Below are positions 51,802 through 58,998 of a DNA stretch of 64,000 nucleotides, piece by piece. Made by a program: the position numbers and the translations under genes. This stretch comes from Paenibacillus sp. V4I3. GTDB lineage: Bacteria > Bacillota > Bacilli > Paenibacillales > NBRC-103111. Position 1 is the stretch's first letter; each line of letters opens with the position of its first letter. The notes under the pieces are model-generated. The model was given only the letters and a program-made list of their open reading frames with translations. It ran no database searches and was not told the DNA's origin. Where the stretch lies: positions 4,438,501 to 4,502,500 of the forward strand of contig NZ_JAUSZA010000001.1 in assembly GCF_030817215.1 (NCBI RefSeq). Direction: 5' to 3'.

Positions 51802-52650
51802 ATGTCTCGGGTTCGTATATTTACAGATAGCACAAGTGACTTAAGCGAAGAGCTTTATCGAAGCTTTCAAATAGAAGTTGTGCCTCTTTATGTTATTTTT
51901 GAGGACAATTCCTACAAGGATGGCATTACGATAAAACCTGATCGACTCTATGAATTAGTAGACCAAACAGGCAAGCTGCCTAAGACAGCGGCTCCATCTC
52001 CTATTGATTTCGAACGAGCGTTTGAACCCATTATTCAAAGAGGAGAAGACATTGTCTTTATTGGTCTTTCCTCTGAGCTCTCATCTACGATTCAGAATGC
52101 GAACATTGCCGCTGCGAGCTTTCCGGAAGGTAGAGTAACGGTTATTGATTCAAGAAATCTATCAACAGGGATAGGTTTACTAGTTTTAAAAGCTGCGCAA
52201 GCGGCAGAGGATGGTCGGAGCAGCGCTGAAATAAAATCATTGATTGAACCTTTAATCACCCGAATGGAAGTTGAATTCATCATTGACACATTGGAATATT
52301 TGCATAAAGGCGGAAGGTGCTCAAGTGTACAGCATTTTATTGGGAGTCTGTTGAGAATAAGACCGATCGTTAAAGTCATTGACGGGGCTATGATATCGAC
52401 GGATAAGGTAAGAGGTAAACGGGAAAAAGCACTCCAGCAGCTTCTTGATAATGCTTTAGCGAAAAAGGATGACATGGATGCGGAATTTTTATTCATCACT
52501 CACTCTTCGGCAGCAGAAGAAGCCGCTTACATCAAACAACAAATTGAACAACAAACGAATGTGAAACATGTTTATATAACTGAAACGGGCTGCGTTGTTA
52601 CCAGCCACTGCGGACCGCATACAGTAGGTATTGTTTTCGCCAAAAAATAA
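51802..52650 (+). CDS. DegV family fatty-acid-binding protein, copy 1
   Basis: The 282-residue protein has the DegV N-domain (RIFTDSTSDLSEEL, IEVVPLYVIFED) and C-domain (VEFIIDTLEYLHKGGRCSS, ~155; HCGPHTVGIVFAKK at the end). DegV/FakB proteins present a bound fatty acid to a FakA kinase. The start at 51802 has AAGGTGGT at good spacing; an ATG at 51793 abuts that site. It is followed 16 bases later by a paralogue. Confidence 0.92.
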   Translation: MSRVRIFTDSTSDLSEELYRSFQIEVVPLYVIFEDNSYKDGITIKPDRLYELVDQTGKLPKTAAPSPIDFERAFEPIIQRGEDIVFIGLSSELSSTIQNANIAAASFPEGRVTVIDSRNLSTGIGLLVLKAAQAAEDGRSSAEIKSLIEPLITRMEVEFIIDTLEYLHKGGRCSSVQHFIGSLLRIRPIVKVIDGAMISTDKVRGKREKALQQLLDNALAKKDDMDAEFLFITHSSAAEEAAYIKQQIEQQTNVKHVYITETGCVVTSHCGPHTVGIVFAKK

Positions 52651-52666
52651 GAAATGGGTGGACACC

Positions 52667-53509
52667 ATGACGACAATCAAGATTATCACAGATAGCAGTT
52701 GCGACCTTCCCGAAATGATCGTAGATGAGATAGGGATTGCGATTGTTCCATTATCCGTACATTTTGGAGAGGAATGCATGCCACCTGACATGGAGCTAGC
52801 TGATTTTTATGCGAGAATGAAAAAGGAGAGCGCCCTGCCGAAGACGTCAAGTCCGGCCCCGCAGCTATTCCTCGCTGAGTATCAGAAGACCCAAGTAGAT
52901 CAAGATATTCTTGTGATCAGTCTTTCATCGGCGCTTAGCAGTACCTACCATCATGCAGTCATGGCGAAGGAGATGCTCCTCGAAGAAGGTTATGCAGGTC
53001 GTATCGAGGTTATTGATTCGAAAACAACTTCACTTGGACTTGGCGTACTCGTCTATAAGGCAGCCAAATTGGCGGAAGCGAATGTGCCATTTGAACAAAT
53101 TGTAGAAGTGATAGGTCAATCCGTAACGACTTCAGGCACTTATTTCTTTTTGGATACGTTAGAAAATGTAATCAAAGGTGGCAGGCTCGACCGAGTACGG
53201 GGAGCAGTTGCATCTGTTTTGAATATTAAGCTCCTAATGAAAGCCAGTGAAGAAGGTGCCGTGGAAGTAATAGAGAAAATCCGCGGCACCCAACAAGCCT
53301 TGAAACGATTAATCACCAAAGTGGGGGAAACTCACCACGATTTCGATAGAGATGTGATTGCCATCGCACATAGTAATTGTGAGGATAGAGCGCGTGAAGT
53401 CTTGAACCAACTACTGGATAAATATCCGTTCCGCAATGTGCTGTTCTCTAACATGGGCACGGTTATTGGTACTTATGCTGGTGAAGGCGGCGTACTGATC
53501 GCTTACTAA
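52667..53509 (+). CDS. DegV family fatty-acid-binding protein, copy 2
   Basis: The 280-residue paralogue has IKIITDSSCDLPEM, TSSPAPQLFLAEY (~62), ISLSSALSSTYHHA (~87, fatty-acid headgroup region), LDTLENVIKGGRLDRV (~163) and a C-terminal GTYAGEGGVLIAY. Divergence from copy 1 is large, consistent with distinct fatty-acid preference, as seen for FakB1 and FakB2. No FakA kinase gene is in the window. Confidence 0.92.
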   Translation: MTTIKIITDSSCDLPEMIVDEIGIAIVPLSVHFGEECMPPDMELADFYARMKKESALPKTSSPAPQLFLAEYQKTQVDQDILVISLSSALSSTYHHAVMAKEMLLEEGYAGRIEVIDSKTTSLGLGVLVYKAAKLAEANVPFEQIVEVIGQSVTTSGTYFFLDTLENVIKGGRLDRVRGAVASVLNIKLLMKASEEGAVEVIEKIRGTQQALKRLITKVGETHHDFDRDVIAIAHSNCEDRAREVLNQLLDKYPFRNVLFSNMGTVIGTYAGEGGVLIAY

Positions 53510-53520
53510 AAATGTAAGAA

Positions 53521-53570
53521 AAGACACCTATTTACTCGATCCTTATGATCGGTGAACAGGCGTCTTTATT
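53521..53570 (+). terminator. Intrinsic terminator after the degV pair
   Basis: AAGAC-CCT..ACTCGATC pairs with GATCGGTGA..AGGCGTCTTT, followed by ATT; imperfect but long. Confidence 0.75.
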
Positions 53571-53608
53571 CATTGTAGGAAACTATGGATTTACTTTACT
53601 GCTTGAAA

Positions 53609-55771
53609 CTATTCAGGATAATGAGTTTCAACAATCTCTTTATCTTCCGTCGAGACTAGAGGGGACAGCACGCCTGGAGCCATTAGCCATAATTCATGAA
53701 GGGCGCGTGTACAGCCTACATACAGCAGTTTGGCATCCATAAAAGTGGCTTCGTAATGCCCGGCAGTAACATCCATGAGTAGAACGGCATCAAATTCAAG
53801 TCCCTTGGTCAAAAAGACGGGAAGGACCGAGATGCCACCGCGGTATACCCGCTGCTTGGAAGTTATCAGATTCGTTTCGATGCCAGCATCTGTCAACGCA
53901 TCATGCAGCTCCTGTGCTTGCTTCTCCGTACGGGCAACAACAGCGATTGTGCTCGAGCTTCCTTGTTTCAAGGTCGTGATGGCACGCTGCAGTAGAGGCA
54001 ATCGGCCTTTGATGTCCGTCTGTAGTACACGGACTTTGTTGCCGCTTCGGAACACAGGAACAGCTAGGAGGGGATTCTCTACGCCTCGTTTCAGGACCTG
54101 ATTGGCAAACAGGATGATTTCCATGGTGGAGCGATAACTGCGTTCAAGTTCGAAATAACCAGTTTCGTCTACCTCAAACAGACTGGAAAATTCCTTCCAA
54201 TCCGTAATGCCTTGATAAGCGTGGATTCCCTGTGATAAATCGCCTAGTATCGTGAACGAACTATTCCTTGTGTAAGAATCAAGGACAGCCACCTGGAAAG
54301 GTGAAAAGTCCTGCGCCTCATCGATCACGACATGGTCGAATAACCGTTCTGAGGGAATGCCGAATAGGCGTGTATGAATATAAAGAAGAGGAGCAAGATC
54401 CTCGAGCTGCACTTCTTTTTTCTTGAAAAGCTTCAGCGAAGCGGTGACAATAGGTTCTGGTATTTGGTTGAGTAAGTCAACGGGCAAGCTGTCCGAACGG
54501 CCTTTGTCTGAGAAAAGCATTTTGTAGAAGCTGAATGCCGAATGATCGGGCCATCCTGTCAGATATGTACGCAGGCGCTGAGAAGCTTTCTTTTTCAGCT
54601 CTTTCTTCCGACTTTGCTCCCAAATCTTGTCGAGCTGAATTTCCATCCAGCGTTTGATCCGAGCTATAACACGCTCACGCCTTTTGACAAGCGGATAATG
54701 CTTGTTCTCTACGAAGAACCATTCACGAATGGAAGCAATCGGAAGCTTGATACCCTCCCACGGGGTGAAATCTGAAGTAGGTACATAAGACTCCTCGAAC
54801 CTTGTGAGACAGTGATCTAAGTATTGTTTAAAAGCAATGGCCCCTTTAAATCGTCCCGGCGCTTGATCATCTACCGGAGGTCTTTTGCTGCCAAGCGAGA
54901 ACCAAGTTTGAAGAACGAGTGCCTGATCCGCTAGCTTAACTTCTTGGTCGAGCACGTCAATTGCCCAATCTGTGAAAGTGCTTTGCTGGATATTTCCGAC
55001 TCCAAGTTCAGGCAGTACGCCGGAAATGTAGTCGAGGAACATGGAGTTGGGTGCAAAAATAATCATCCGTTCTGCACGAACCTGTTCACGGTATTGATAG
55101 AGTAAGAAAGCAAGTCGATGAAGGGCGACAGTTGTTTTACCGCTTCCTGCGACCCCTTGGATAATCAGTGCTGTATTCTTCGCTGCGCGGATAATGCGGT
55201 CTTGCTCAGCTTGGATTGTAGATACAATGTCGCGCAGTTTATTGTCTTTATTTTCGCCAAGTCGATAGAGTAAGAACTCATCGCCGACAGCCAGAGAGTC
55301 TTCATTGCGGTCATACGTATCAACGACACGCTGGAGAATTTGTTTCCGGACAACGAGGTTGCGCTTTAGATAAACGAGGCCATCAATGAGGCCGTCTGGT
55401 GAGTCATAGGAAGCAGGGTCCAGTCCGCCGGTGAATGAATAGAAAAGGCTAGCGACTGGTGCCCGCCAGTCAATGACAAGCAATTGCCCTGTTCGTTCGT
55501 CCTCGACACCTGATTTACCGATATAAAGGGGCAGAGTGGAAGCCGTTCCAGTCTCTTGGAAGTCAAGGCGGCCGAAATACGGTTCATCGACGGCTTTAGC
55601 TAAATTGTGTCTGCCATTCTCGCGAGCTGCCTCCAACGCTTGCTCCGTTAAATCCGGACCGTAATAAACAGGAGTCGACCTAAGCCGCTCAAGCTGTTTG
55701 TCAATTTCCGCATTCGTTTGTTCAAGTTGTTGTAATTCTTCTTGATAGGCACTTTGAGTCTTTGTGTCCAA
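53609..55771 (-). CDS. helD: HelD-like superfamily I helicase (RNA polymerase recycling factor)
   Basis: The 720-residue protein has an N-terminal coiled-coil arm (EELQQLEQTNAEIDKQLERL) followed by the HelD-specific YYGPDLT / PYFGRLDF and VIDWRAPVASLFYSF segments. UvrD-like motor motifs follow: Walker A QGVAGSGKTTVALHRLAFLL (~210), Walker B VVIDEAQDFSP (~480) and FELERSYRST. HelD binds RNA polymerase and releases it from nucleic acid. The start follows TAGGAGGTAACTG. An ACAGGT/ACCTGT inverted repeat lies about 50-75 bases upstream. Confidence 0.9.
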   Translation of the reverse strand: MDTKTQSAYQEELQQLEQTNAEIDKQLERLRSTPVYYGPDLTEQALEAARENGRHNLAKAVDEPYFGRLDFQETGTASTLPLYIGKSGVEDERTGQLLVIDWRAPVASLFYSFTGGLDPASYDSPDGLIDGLVYLKRNLVVRKQILQRVVDTYDRNEDSLAVGDEFLLYRLGENKDNKLRDIVSTIQAEQDRIIRAAKNTALIIQGVAGSGKTTVALHRLAFLLYQYREQVRAERMIIFAPNSMFLDYISGVLPELGVGNIQQSTFTDWAIDVLDQEVKLADQALVLQTWFSLGSKRPPVDDQAPGRFKGAIAFKQYLDHCLTRFEESYVPTSDFTPWEGIKLPIASIREWFFVENKHYPLVKRRERVIARIKRWMEIQLDKIWEQSRKKELKKKASQRLRTYLTGWPDHSAFSFYKMLFSDKGRSDSLPVDLLNQIPEPIVTASLKLFKKKEVQLEDLAPLLYIHTRLFGIPSERLFDHVVIDEAQDFSPFQVAVLDSYTRNSSFTILGDLSQGIHAYQGITDWKEFSSLFEVDETGYFELERSYRSTMEIILFANQVLKRGVENPLLAVPVFRSGNKVRVLQTDIKGRLPLLQRAITTLKQGSSSTIAVVARTEKQAQELHDALTDAGIETNLITSKQRVYRGGISVLPVFLTKGLEFDAVLLMDVTAGHYEATFMDAKLLYVGCTRALHELWLMAPGVLSPLVSTEDKEIVETHYPE

Positions 55772-55878
55772 GATCAGTTACCTCCTAAGATCAGATGTTG
55801 TCTATTTGATGAAATAAACAGGTAAACAATATATCACACCTGTCAGTATATGGGAAGCTAAACTGTCAAGCTTGTGAT

Positions 55879-55908
55879 TTGGGCTCACCTAAGAAAGAAT
55901 GTTATAAT
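55879..55908 (+). promoter_or_regulatory. Promoter of the glutathione peroxidase gene
   Basis: TTGGGC, 18 bases, perfect TATAAT (55903-55908), 40 bases before the start codon. Confidence 0.65.
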
Positions 55909-55947
55909 GGACGGGAACTTATTATAAATTTGAAGGAGTGCGGAGCT

Positions 55948-56427
55948 ATGTCCATCTATCATATTGAGGTTCAAACGATTTCAGGCGAAACGAAGTCACT
56001 TTCCGAATATAAAGGAAAAGTACTGATCATTGTAAATACAGCAAGTGCATGTGGGCTCACACCACATTATAAAGGGCTCCAAAGCTTATATGAGCAGTAT
56101 CAAGATAAAGGATTAGTTGTTCTGGGATTCCCTTGTAATCAATTTGGCGGTCAAGAACCTGGTACAAATGAAGAAATCCAAAGCTTCTGCGAACTCAACT
56201 ACAAAGTGACATTCCCGTTATTTGATAAAATCGATGTGAAGGGCGAAAATGCTCATCCCTTATATACTTACTTGTTAAACCATACACCTGAACCGTATCG
56301 TACAGGAGAAATCGAATGGAATTTCGTGAAATTCCTGGTTGATGCAAGCGGTATTATTATTAAGCAGTACAGCGCTAGTACGGATCCAGCGACTATCGCT
56401 CCGGATATTGAAGCAATTTTAACATAG
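55948..56427 (+). CDS. Glutathione peroxidase family thiol peroxidase (BsaA-like)
   Basis: The 159-residue enzyme has the peroxidatic Cys in VNTASACGLTPHY (~35), the Gln in FPCNQFGGQEPG (~70), where a second Cys acts as resolving candidate, and the Trp-Asn in IEWNFVKFLVD (~127). It uses Cys, not selenocysteine. Such bacterial enzymes generally use thioredoxin. The start at 55948 follows GAAGGAGTGCGGAGC. It is immediately upstream of the attenuator-controlled unit. Confidence 0.93.
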   Translation: MSIYHIEVQTISGETKSLSEYKGKVLIIVNTASACGLTPHYKGLQSLYEQYQDKGLVVLGFPCNQFGGQEPGTNEEIQSFCELNYKVTFPLFDKIDVKGENAHPLYTYLLNHTPEPYRTGEIEWNFVKFLVDASGIIIKQYSASTDPATIAPDIEAILT

Positions 56428-56444
56428 GATAAATAAAAAAGCTG

Positions 56445-56473
56445 TTGCATCTACGACAGCGGCTCGCTATAAT
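56445..56473 (+). promoter_or_regulatory. Sigma-A promoter of the leader-peptide unit
   Basis: TTGCAT (56445-56450), exactly 17 bases, perfect TATAAT (56468-56473). Transcription would start near 56480, giving a short leader before the 16-codon frame. Confidence 0.75.
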
Positions 56474-56507
56474 CATAATAATCATTAAGTTGAAGGAGAC
56501 GAATCAT

Positions 56508-56558
56508 ATGAAAAATACAGCTTGGTTCGTACAAATTCATTATTTTTATAGGCGTTAG
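56508..56558 (+). CDS. 16-residue leader peptide
   Basis: The ATG at 56508 is 9 bases after AAGGAG. It encodes MKNTAWFVQIHYFYRR, stopping at TAG (56556-56558), inside the 5' arm of the first RNA hairpin. Seven of the residues from 6 to 16 are aromatic, His or Trp, and the last two are Arg. This arrangement of strong site, very short frame, stop in a hairpin arm and downstream terminator is that of a regulatory leader peptide. Confidence 0.7.
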   Translation: MKNTAWFVQIHYFYRR

Positions 56559-56591
56559 CACACACCTGTACATATCAGGGTGGGCTAACGC
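56552..56591 (+). promoter_or_regulatory. Attenuator hairpin 1-2
   Basis: GCGTTAGC (56552-56559) pairs with GCTAACGC (56584-56591). An inner CACCTG / CAGGGTG helix extends it. The leader stop codon lies in its 5' arm, so a ribosome there would block it. Confidence 0.75.
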
Positions 56592-56611
56592 ATTTCGCGT
56601 TGGCCTCCCTG
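56576..56611 (+). promoter_or_regulatory. Alternative attenuator hairpin 2-3
   Basis: CAGGG-T-GGGCTAACGC (56576-56591) pairs with GCGTTGGCCTCCCTG (56597-56611) over 15 bp including wobbles, with one bulged T and an ATTTC loop. It shares its 5' arm with hairpin 1-2, so the two cannot coexist. Its 3' end overlaps CCTGCG (56608-56613), which can pair with CGCAGG (56627-56632) in the terminator stem. Confidence 0.72.
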
Positions 56612-56624
56612 CGGGATAGCAATT

Positions 56625-56656
56625 CGCGCAGGACCATAGGTCCGGCGCGTTTTTTT
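56625..56656 (+). terminator. Intrinsic terminator before the anticodon-domain gene
   Basis: CGCGC-A-GGACC, ATA loop, GGTCC-G-GCGCG (10 bp, one mismatch), then seven T. It lies between the leader peptide and the gene at 56686, so it must be read through for expression. Confidence 0.85.
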
Positions 56657-56685
56657 ATCTCGTAAGAATGGGAAGGGTGGATGGT

Positions 56686-57051
56686 ATGCGAAAAGTGGAA
56701 GGAACAAATGTAGGTTGGAGTTCAGATGATTCGTATGGAAAGCAGCTAGAAGAACAAGCTATGGTAATCCTTCTTGATCCTAAAGCTTCTGAAGCTGCAT
56801 GTCGGATGACAAATGAGCTAAAACTAGCTGGTATAGGCTTAAAGATGGTTGATGAGAAGTTGGGTGTGAGTGAGCAGCTAACTACTGCAACTAAGCTTGG
56901 GATTCGCTTTATCATCTGTATTGGCTTGGATGAAAGCTCGACTGACCAAGTGAAGTTAATGGATATGCTAGATCTGCATGAAAAAGTGATGCCGATGGAT
57001 CAAGCCATTTATTGCATCGAAAAGATTTATCCGCCAGCAGCTTTTACATAA
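56686..57051 (+). CDS. Free-standing anticodon-binding domain (His/Gly/Thr/Pro tRNA-ligase C-terminal type)
   Basis: The 121-residue protein consists of little but the HGTP anticodon-binding fold: strand MVILLDP (~27), helix EAACRMTNELKLAGI, strand GLKMVDEK, helix LGVSEQLTTATKLGI, strand RFIICIG (~80), QVKLMDML and a last helix MDQAIYCIEKI. In class II synthetases this domain reads the anticodon of His, Thr, Gly or Pro tRNA. No catalytic domain is attached. The start at 56686 follows GGGAAGGGTGG. It is preceded by a leader peptide and attenuator. Its role may be tRNA binding or sensing; that is inference. Confidence 0.75.
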   Translation: MRKVEGTNVGWSSDDSYGKQLEEQAMVILLDPKASEAACRMTNELKLAGIGLKMVDEKLGVSEQLTTATKLGIRFIICIGLDESSTDQVKLMDMLDLHEKVMPMDQAIYCIEKIYPPAAFT

Positions 57052-57070
57052 TATAGAGTGGAGTGAAGAA

Positions 57071-57760
57071 ATGAAGCACCGATATGGATTTATATATGCA
57101 CATCCGGATGATGAGACGTTTCTCAGTGCGTGCATAATTCGTAAACTTGCCGATCAAGGGGAAAATCCTGCTTTGTTGTTGGCAACACGAGGTGATGCGG
57201 GAAGACAAGGGTTAGAGCGGGCAACAAATAGATTAGAACTAGCTAAATTGAGAGAGAAAGAGATGGATGAAGCCGCCAAGGTGTTGGGCTTGTCTCACGT
57301 GGAGCATTTGGGCTGGCCGGATGGTCAGCTTGCAGAGATTGATTTCAATGCTCTAGTTGAAGGTGTCATCGCTTTTATTCAGCGGCATGAGGTCGAGGTT
57401 CTATTCACATTTCCGGAGGATGGGGGCAATGGTCACCCCGATCATATCACCATCTCCAAGGCGACAACGGCGGCTGTATTGAGCGGGAAGTGTCCCAGTG
57501 TACGCAAGTTATATTATGCAGCAGCGGCTTCATTACGAGCTAAAGGTCACAAGCCTTCGATAGTAGTAGATACAGAGGCTGGTTGGCCGATAAAGGCAGC
57601 AGCCTTGCGGGCTCATGCCACCCAACATGTAGCTATTGCCAAATACTTTGGTGACCTTGATGTTTTTCCGGAAAATCGTCGATGGGAAGCTTTTGTGCTT
57701 GGTTGGCAGGATGGAACGTTGTGGCCAGAGCAGGACCTAACGAAGGTACTGGAAGAATAG
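57071..57760 (+). CDS. PIG-L family deacetylase (BshB2-like)
   Basis: The 229-residue zinc enzyme has the hallmark AHPDDET near residue 10, GDAGRQG (~44) and GGNGHPDHI (~119) completing the His/Asp/His metal site. The family includes BshB1/BshB2, which deacetylate GlcNAc-malate in bacillithiol synthesis; the length suits BshB2. The start follows GAGTGGAGTGAAG. It is 19 bases after the anticodon-domain gene, so it may share the attenuator-controlled transcript. Confidence 0.87.
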   Translation: MKHRYGFIYAHPDDETFLSACIIRKLADQGENPALLLATRGDAGRQGLERATNRLELAKLREKEMDEAAKVLGLSHVEHLGWPDGQLAEIDFNALVEGVIAFIQRHEVEVLFTFPEDGGNGHPDHITISKATTAAVLSGKCPSVRKLYYAAAASLRAKGHKPSIVVDTEAGWPIKAAALRAHATQHVAIAKYFGDLDVFPENRRWEAFVLGWQDGTLWPEQDLTKVLEE

Positions 57761-57770
57761 GGGCAGTAAG

Positions 57771-57779
57771 TGGTATAAT
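57771..57779 (+). promoter_or_regulatory. Extended -10 promoter for the MOSC gene
   Basis: TGG followed by TATAAT (57774-57779), 25 bases before the ATG at 57805 and just past the deacetylase stop. No good -35 is present. Confidence 0.5.
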
Positions 57780-57804
57780 ATGGGACAGGCAGGTGAACGA
57801 CTTC

Positions 57805-58341
57805 ATGGCAATTATGGCTAAAATTGAAGCTGTTCTTATCGCGGATGACGCTTCAACGTTTGTAACGAGAGAAATCGACGGTGTCGAACTAAGTTTTGGG
57901 GGCATTGAAGGCGATCGTCACTTCGGGTTATTCGCTAAGGCGGACTCTCGGCAGCCCATGTACAAGAGAGGCGAAGAGATTATGAATCGTCGTCAACTCA
58001 GTATTGTATCCGTTGAGGAACTGCAAGGTATTGCTCAGCGTCTGGGTGTGGAAACAATTAAACCTGAGTGGTTGGGTGCAAATATTGTAGTGAGCGGTGC
58101 TCCTGAATTAACCAAGCTTCCTATGGGAATCCGAATGATTCTGCCAAATGGCGGCGGACTTGTCTGCGAAGGTGAGAACGAGCCGTGTGCAGGTCCTGGT
58201 AAGCAGATTGCCAATTATTACGGAGATAGAAGCCTAACTCAACAATTTATCAAACATGCACAACAAAGCAGAGGGATTGTCGCTTACGTGGAACGCCCAG
58301 GTGAAATAAAACCAGGTGACTTGGTCGAGATTCAAAATTAA
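57805..58341 (+). CDS. MOSC domain protein
   Basis: The 178-residue protein has the MOSC pattern: GVELSFGGIEGDRHFGLF (~25), RRQLSIVSVEELQ, LGANIVVSGAPELTKLPMG (~88) and the conserved Cys in CEGENEPCAGPG (~119-130). MOSC domains transfer sulfur or handle the molybdenum cofactor. The start at 57805 follows GCAGGTGAACG; an ATG at 57814 is also possible. Upstream in-frame starts fall inside the deacetylase gene. Confidence 0.9.
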   Translation: MAIMAKIEAVLIADDASTFVTREIDGVELSFGGIEGDRHFGLFAKADSRQPMYKRGEEIMNRRQLSIVSVEELQGIAQRLGVETIKPEWLGANIVVSGAPELTKLPMGIRMILPNGGGLVCEGENEPCAGPGKQIANYYGDRSLTQQFIKHAQQSRGIVAYVERPGEIKPGDLVEIQN

Positions 58342-58430
58342 TTACATTTATTTTATAAGGTACCCCCAGAAGTGTGCGCCTCTTCTCGAATACTTTATTA
58401 GAGAGATTTGGATCAGGAAGGTGTGGAGAA

Positions 58431-58634
58431 ATGTCACTTTGCAACTGTGAAACATGCGGACAAGTTTATATTTCGAAATTTGAAAAGCATTGTAAATCTT
58501 GCTCCCAGCTTCATTTGAAAGAGTTGCACAAAGTGAAAGATTTCGTTCTGGCCCATCCGCGTGCCTCACTTATTGAGGTCTACCACCAAACGGGTGTATC
58601 TTTAAAAACGATTAAAGAACTTATGAGAGCTTGA
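58431..58634 (+). CDS. YvyF-like zinc-ribbon/helix-turn-helix small protein
   Basis: The 67-residue protein has CNCETCGQVYIS and HCKSC, giving a four-Cys zinc ribbon, then a winged-helix-like part VKDFVLAHPRASLIEVYHQTGVSLKTIKELM. This order resembles the flagellar-operon protein YvyF (TIGR03826), but no flagellar genes are nearby. The start follows AGGTGTGGAGAA. A terminator follows. Confidence 0.75.
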   Translation: MSLCNCETCGQVYISKFEKHCKSCSQLHLKELHKVKDFVLAHPRASLIEVYHQTGVSLKTIKELMRA

Positions 58635-58651
58635 ATACATAGAAAACGACA

Positions 58652-58694
58652 AAAACCATGAGGGTCTTCATTGAAGATTTCATGGTTTTTTATT
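58652..58694 (+). terminator. Intrinsic terminator after the YvyF-like gene
   Basis: AAAACCATGA and TCATGGTTTT form a stem with an inner TCTTC/GAAGA helix, followed by TTT. The gap that follows, to 58945, has no supported gene; some short open stretches look like decayed coding DNA. Confidence 0.85.
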
Positions 58695-58944
58695 TGGAAG
58701 TCTATCAATTGACTGCGCCTATAAAGACTAGGAACTAGTTAAAGGAACTAGGAAGCGTTATTTGTCCAAATATCCGCCTTTATTAAACGCATCGACGTTC
58801 CCTTTCATGTAGCTTCAGGATGGTCAAATATGAAAACGATGGCCAATCGTGTTATATGAACATGAACCAATTTAAAACAACCGTACCCAAATCCTCACGG
58901 CGCACATTTATTGGTTCGACACGAAGTACCTGAGGCAAATAAGT

Positions 58945-58981
58945 AAAAAGCCTTCATTCCCAAGTGGGATTGAAGGCTTTC
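58945..58981 (-). terminator. Terminator of the RavA/ViaA-like operon
   Basis: AAAAGCCTTCAxTCCC and GGGAxTGAAGGCTTT flank AAGT. Read leftward it ends in a T-run just past the VWA gene stop at 58999. Confidence 0.85.
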
Positions 58982-58998
58982 ACGCTATTTTGGAGCTG

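Noticed and set aside
56577..56611. T-box riboswitch (AGGGTGG followed by CTCCCT)
   Set aside because: AGGGTGG is present and a synthetase-like domain follows, but the GGNACC bulge is absent. The whole segment is fully paired with GCGTTGGCCTCCCT, and the transcript is too short for a specifier stem. A translated leader frame explains the region better.
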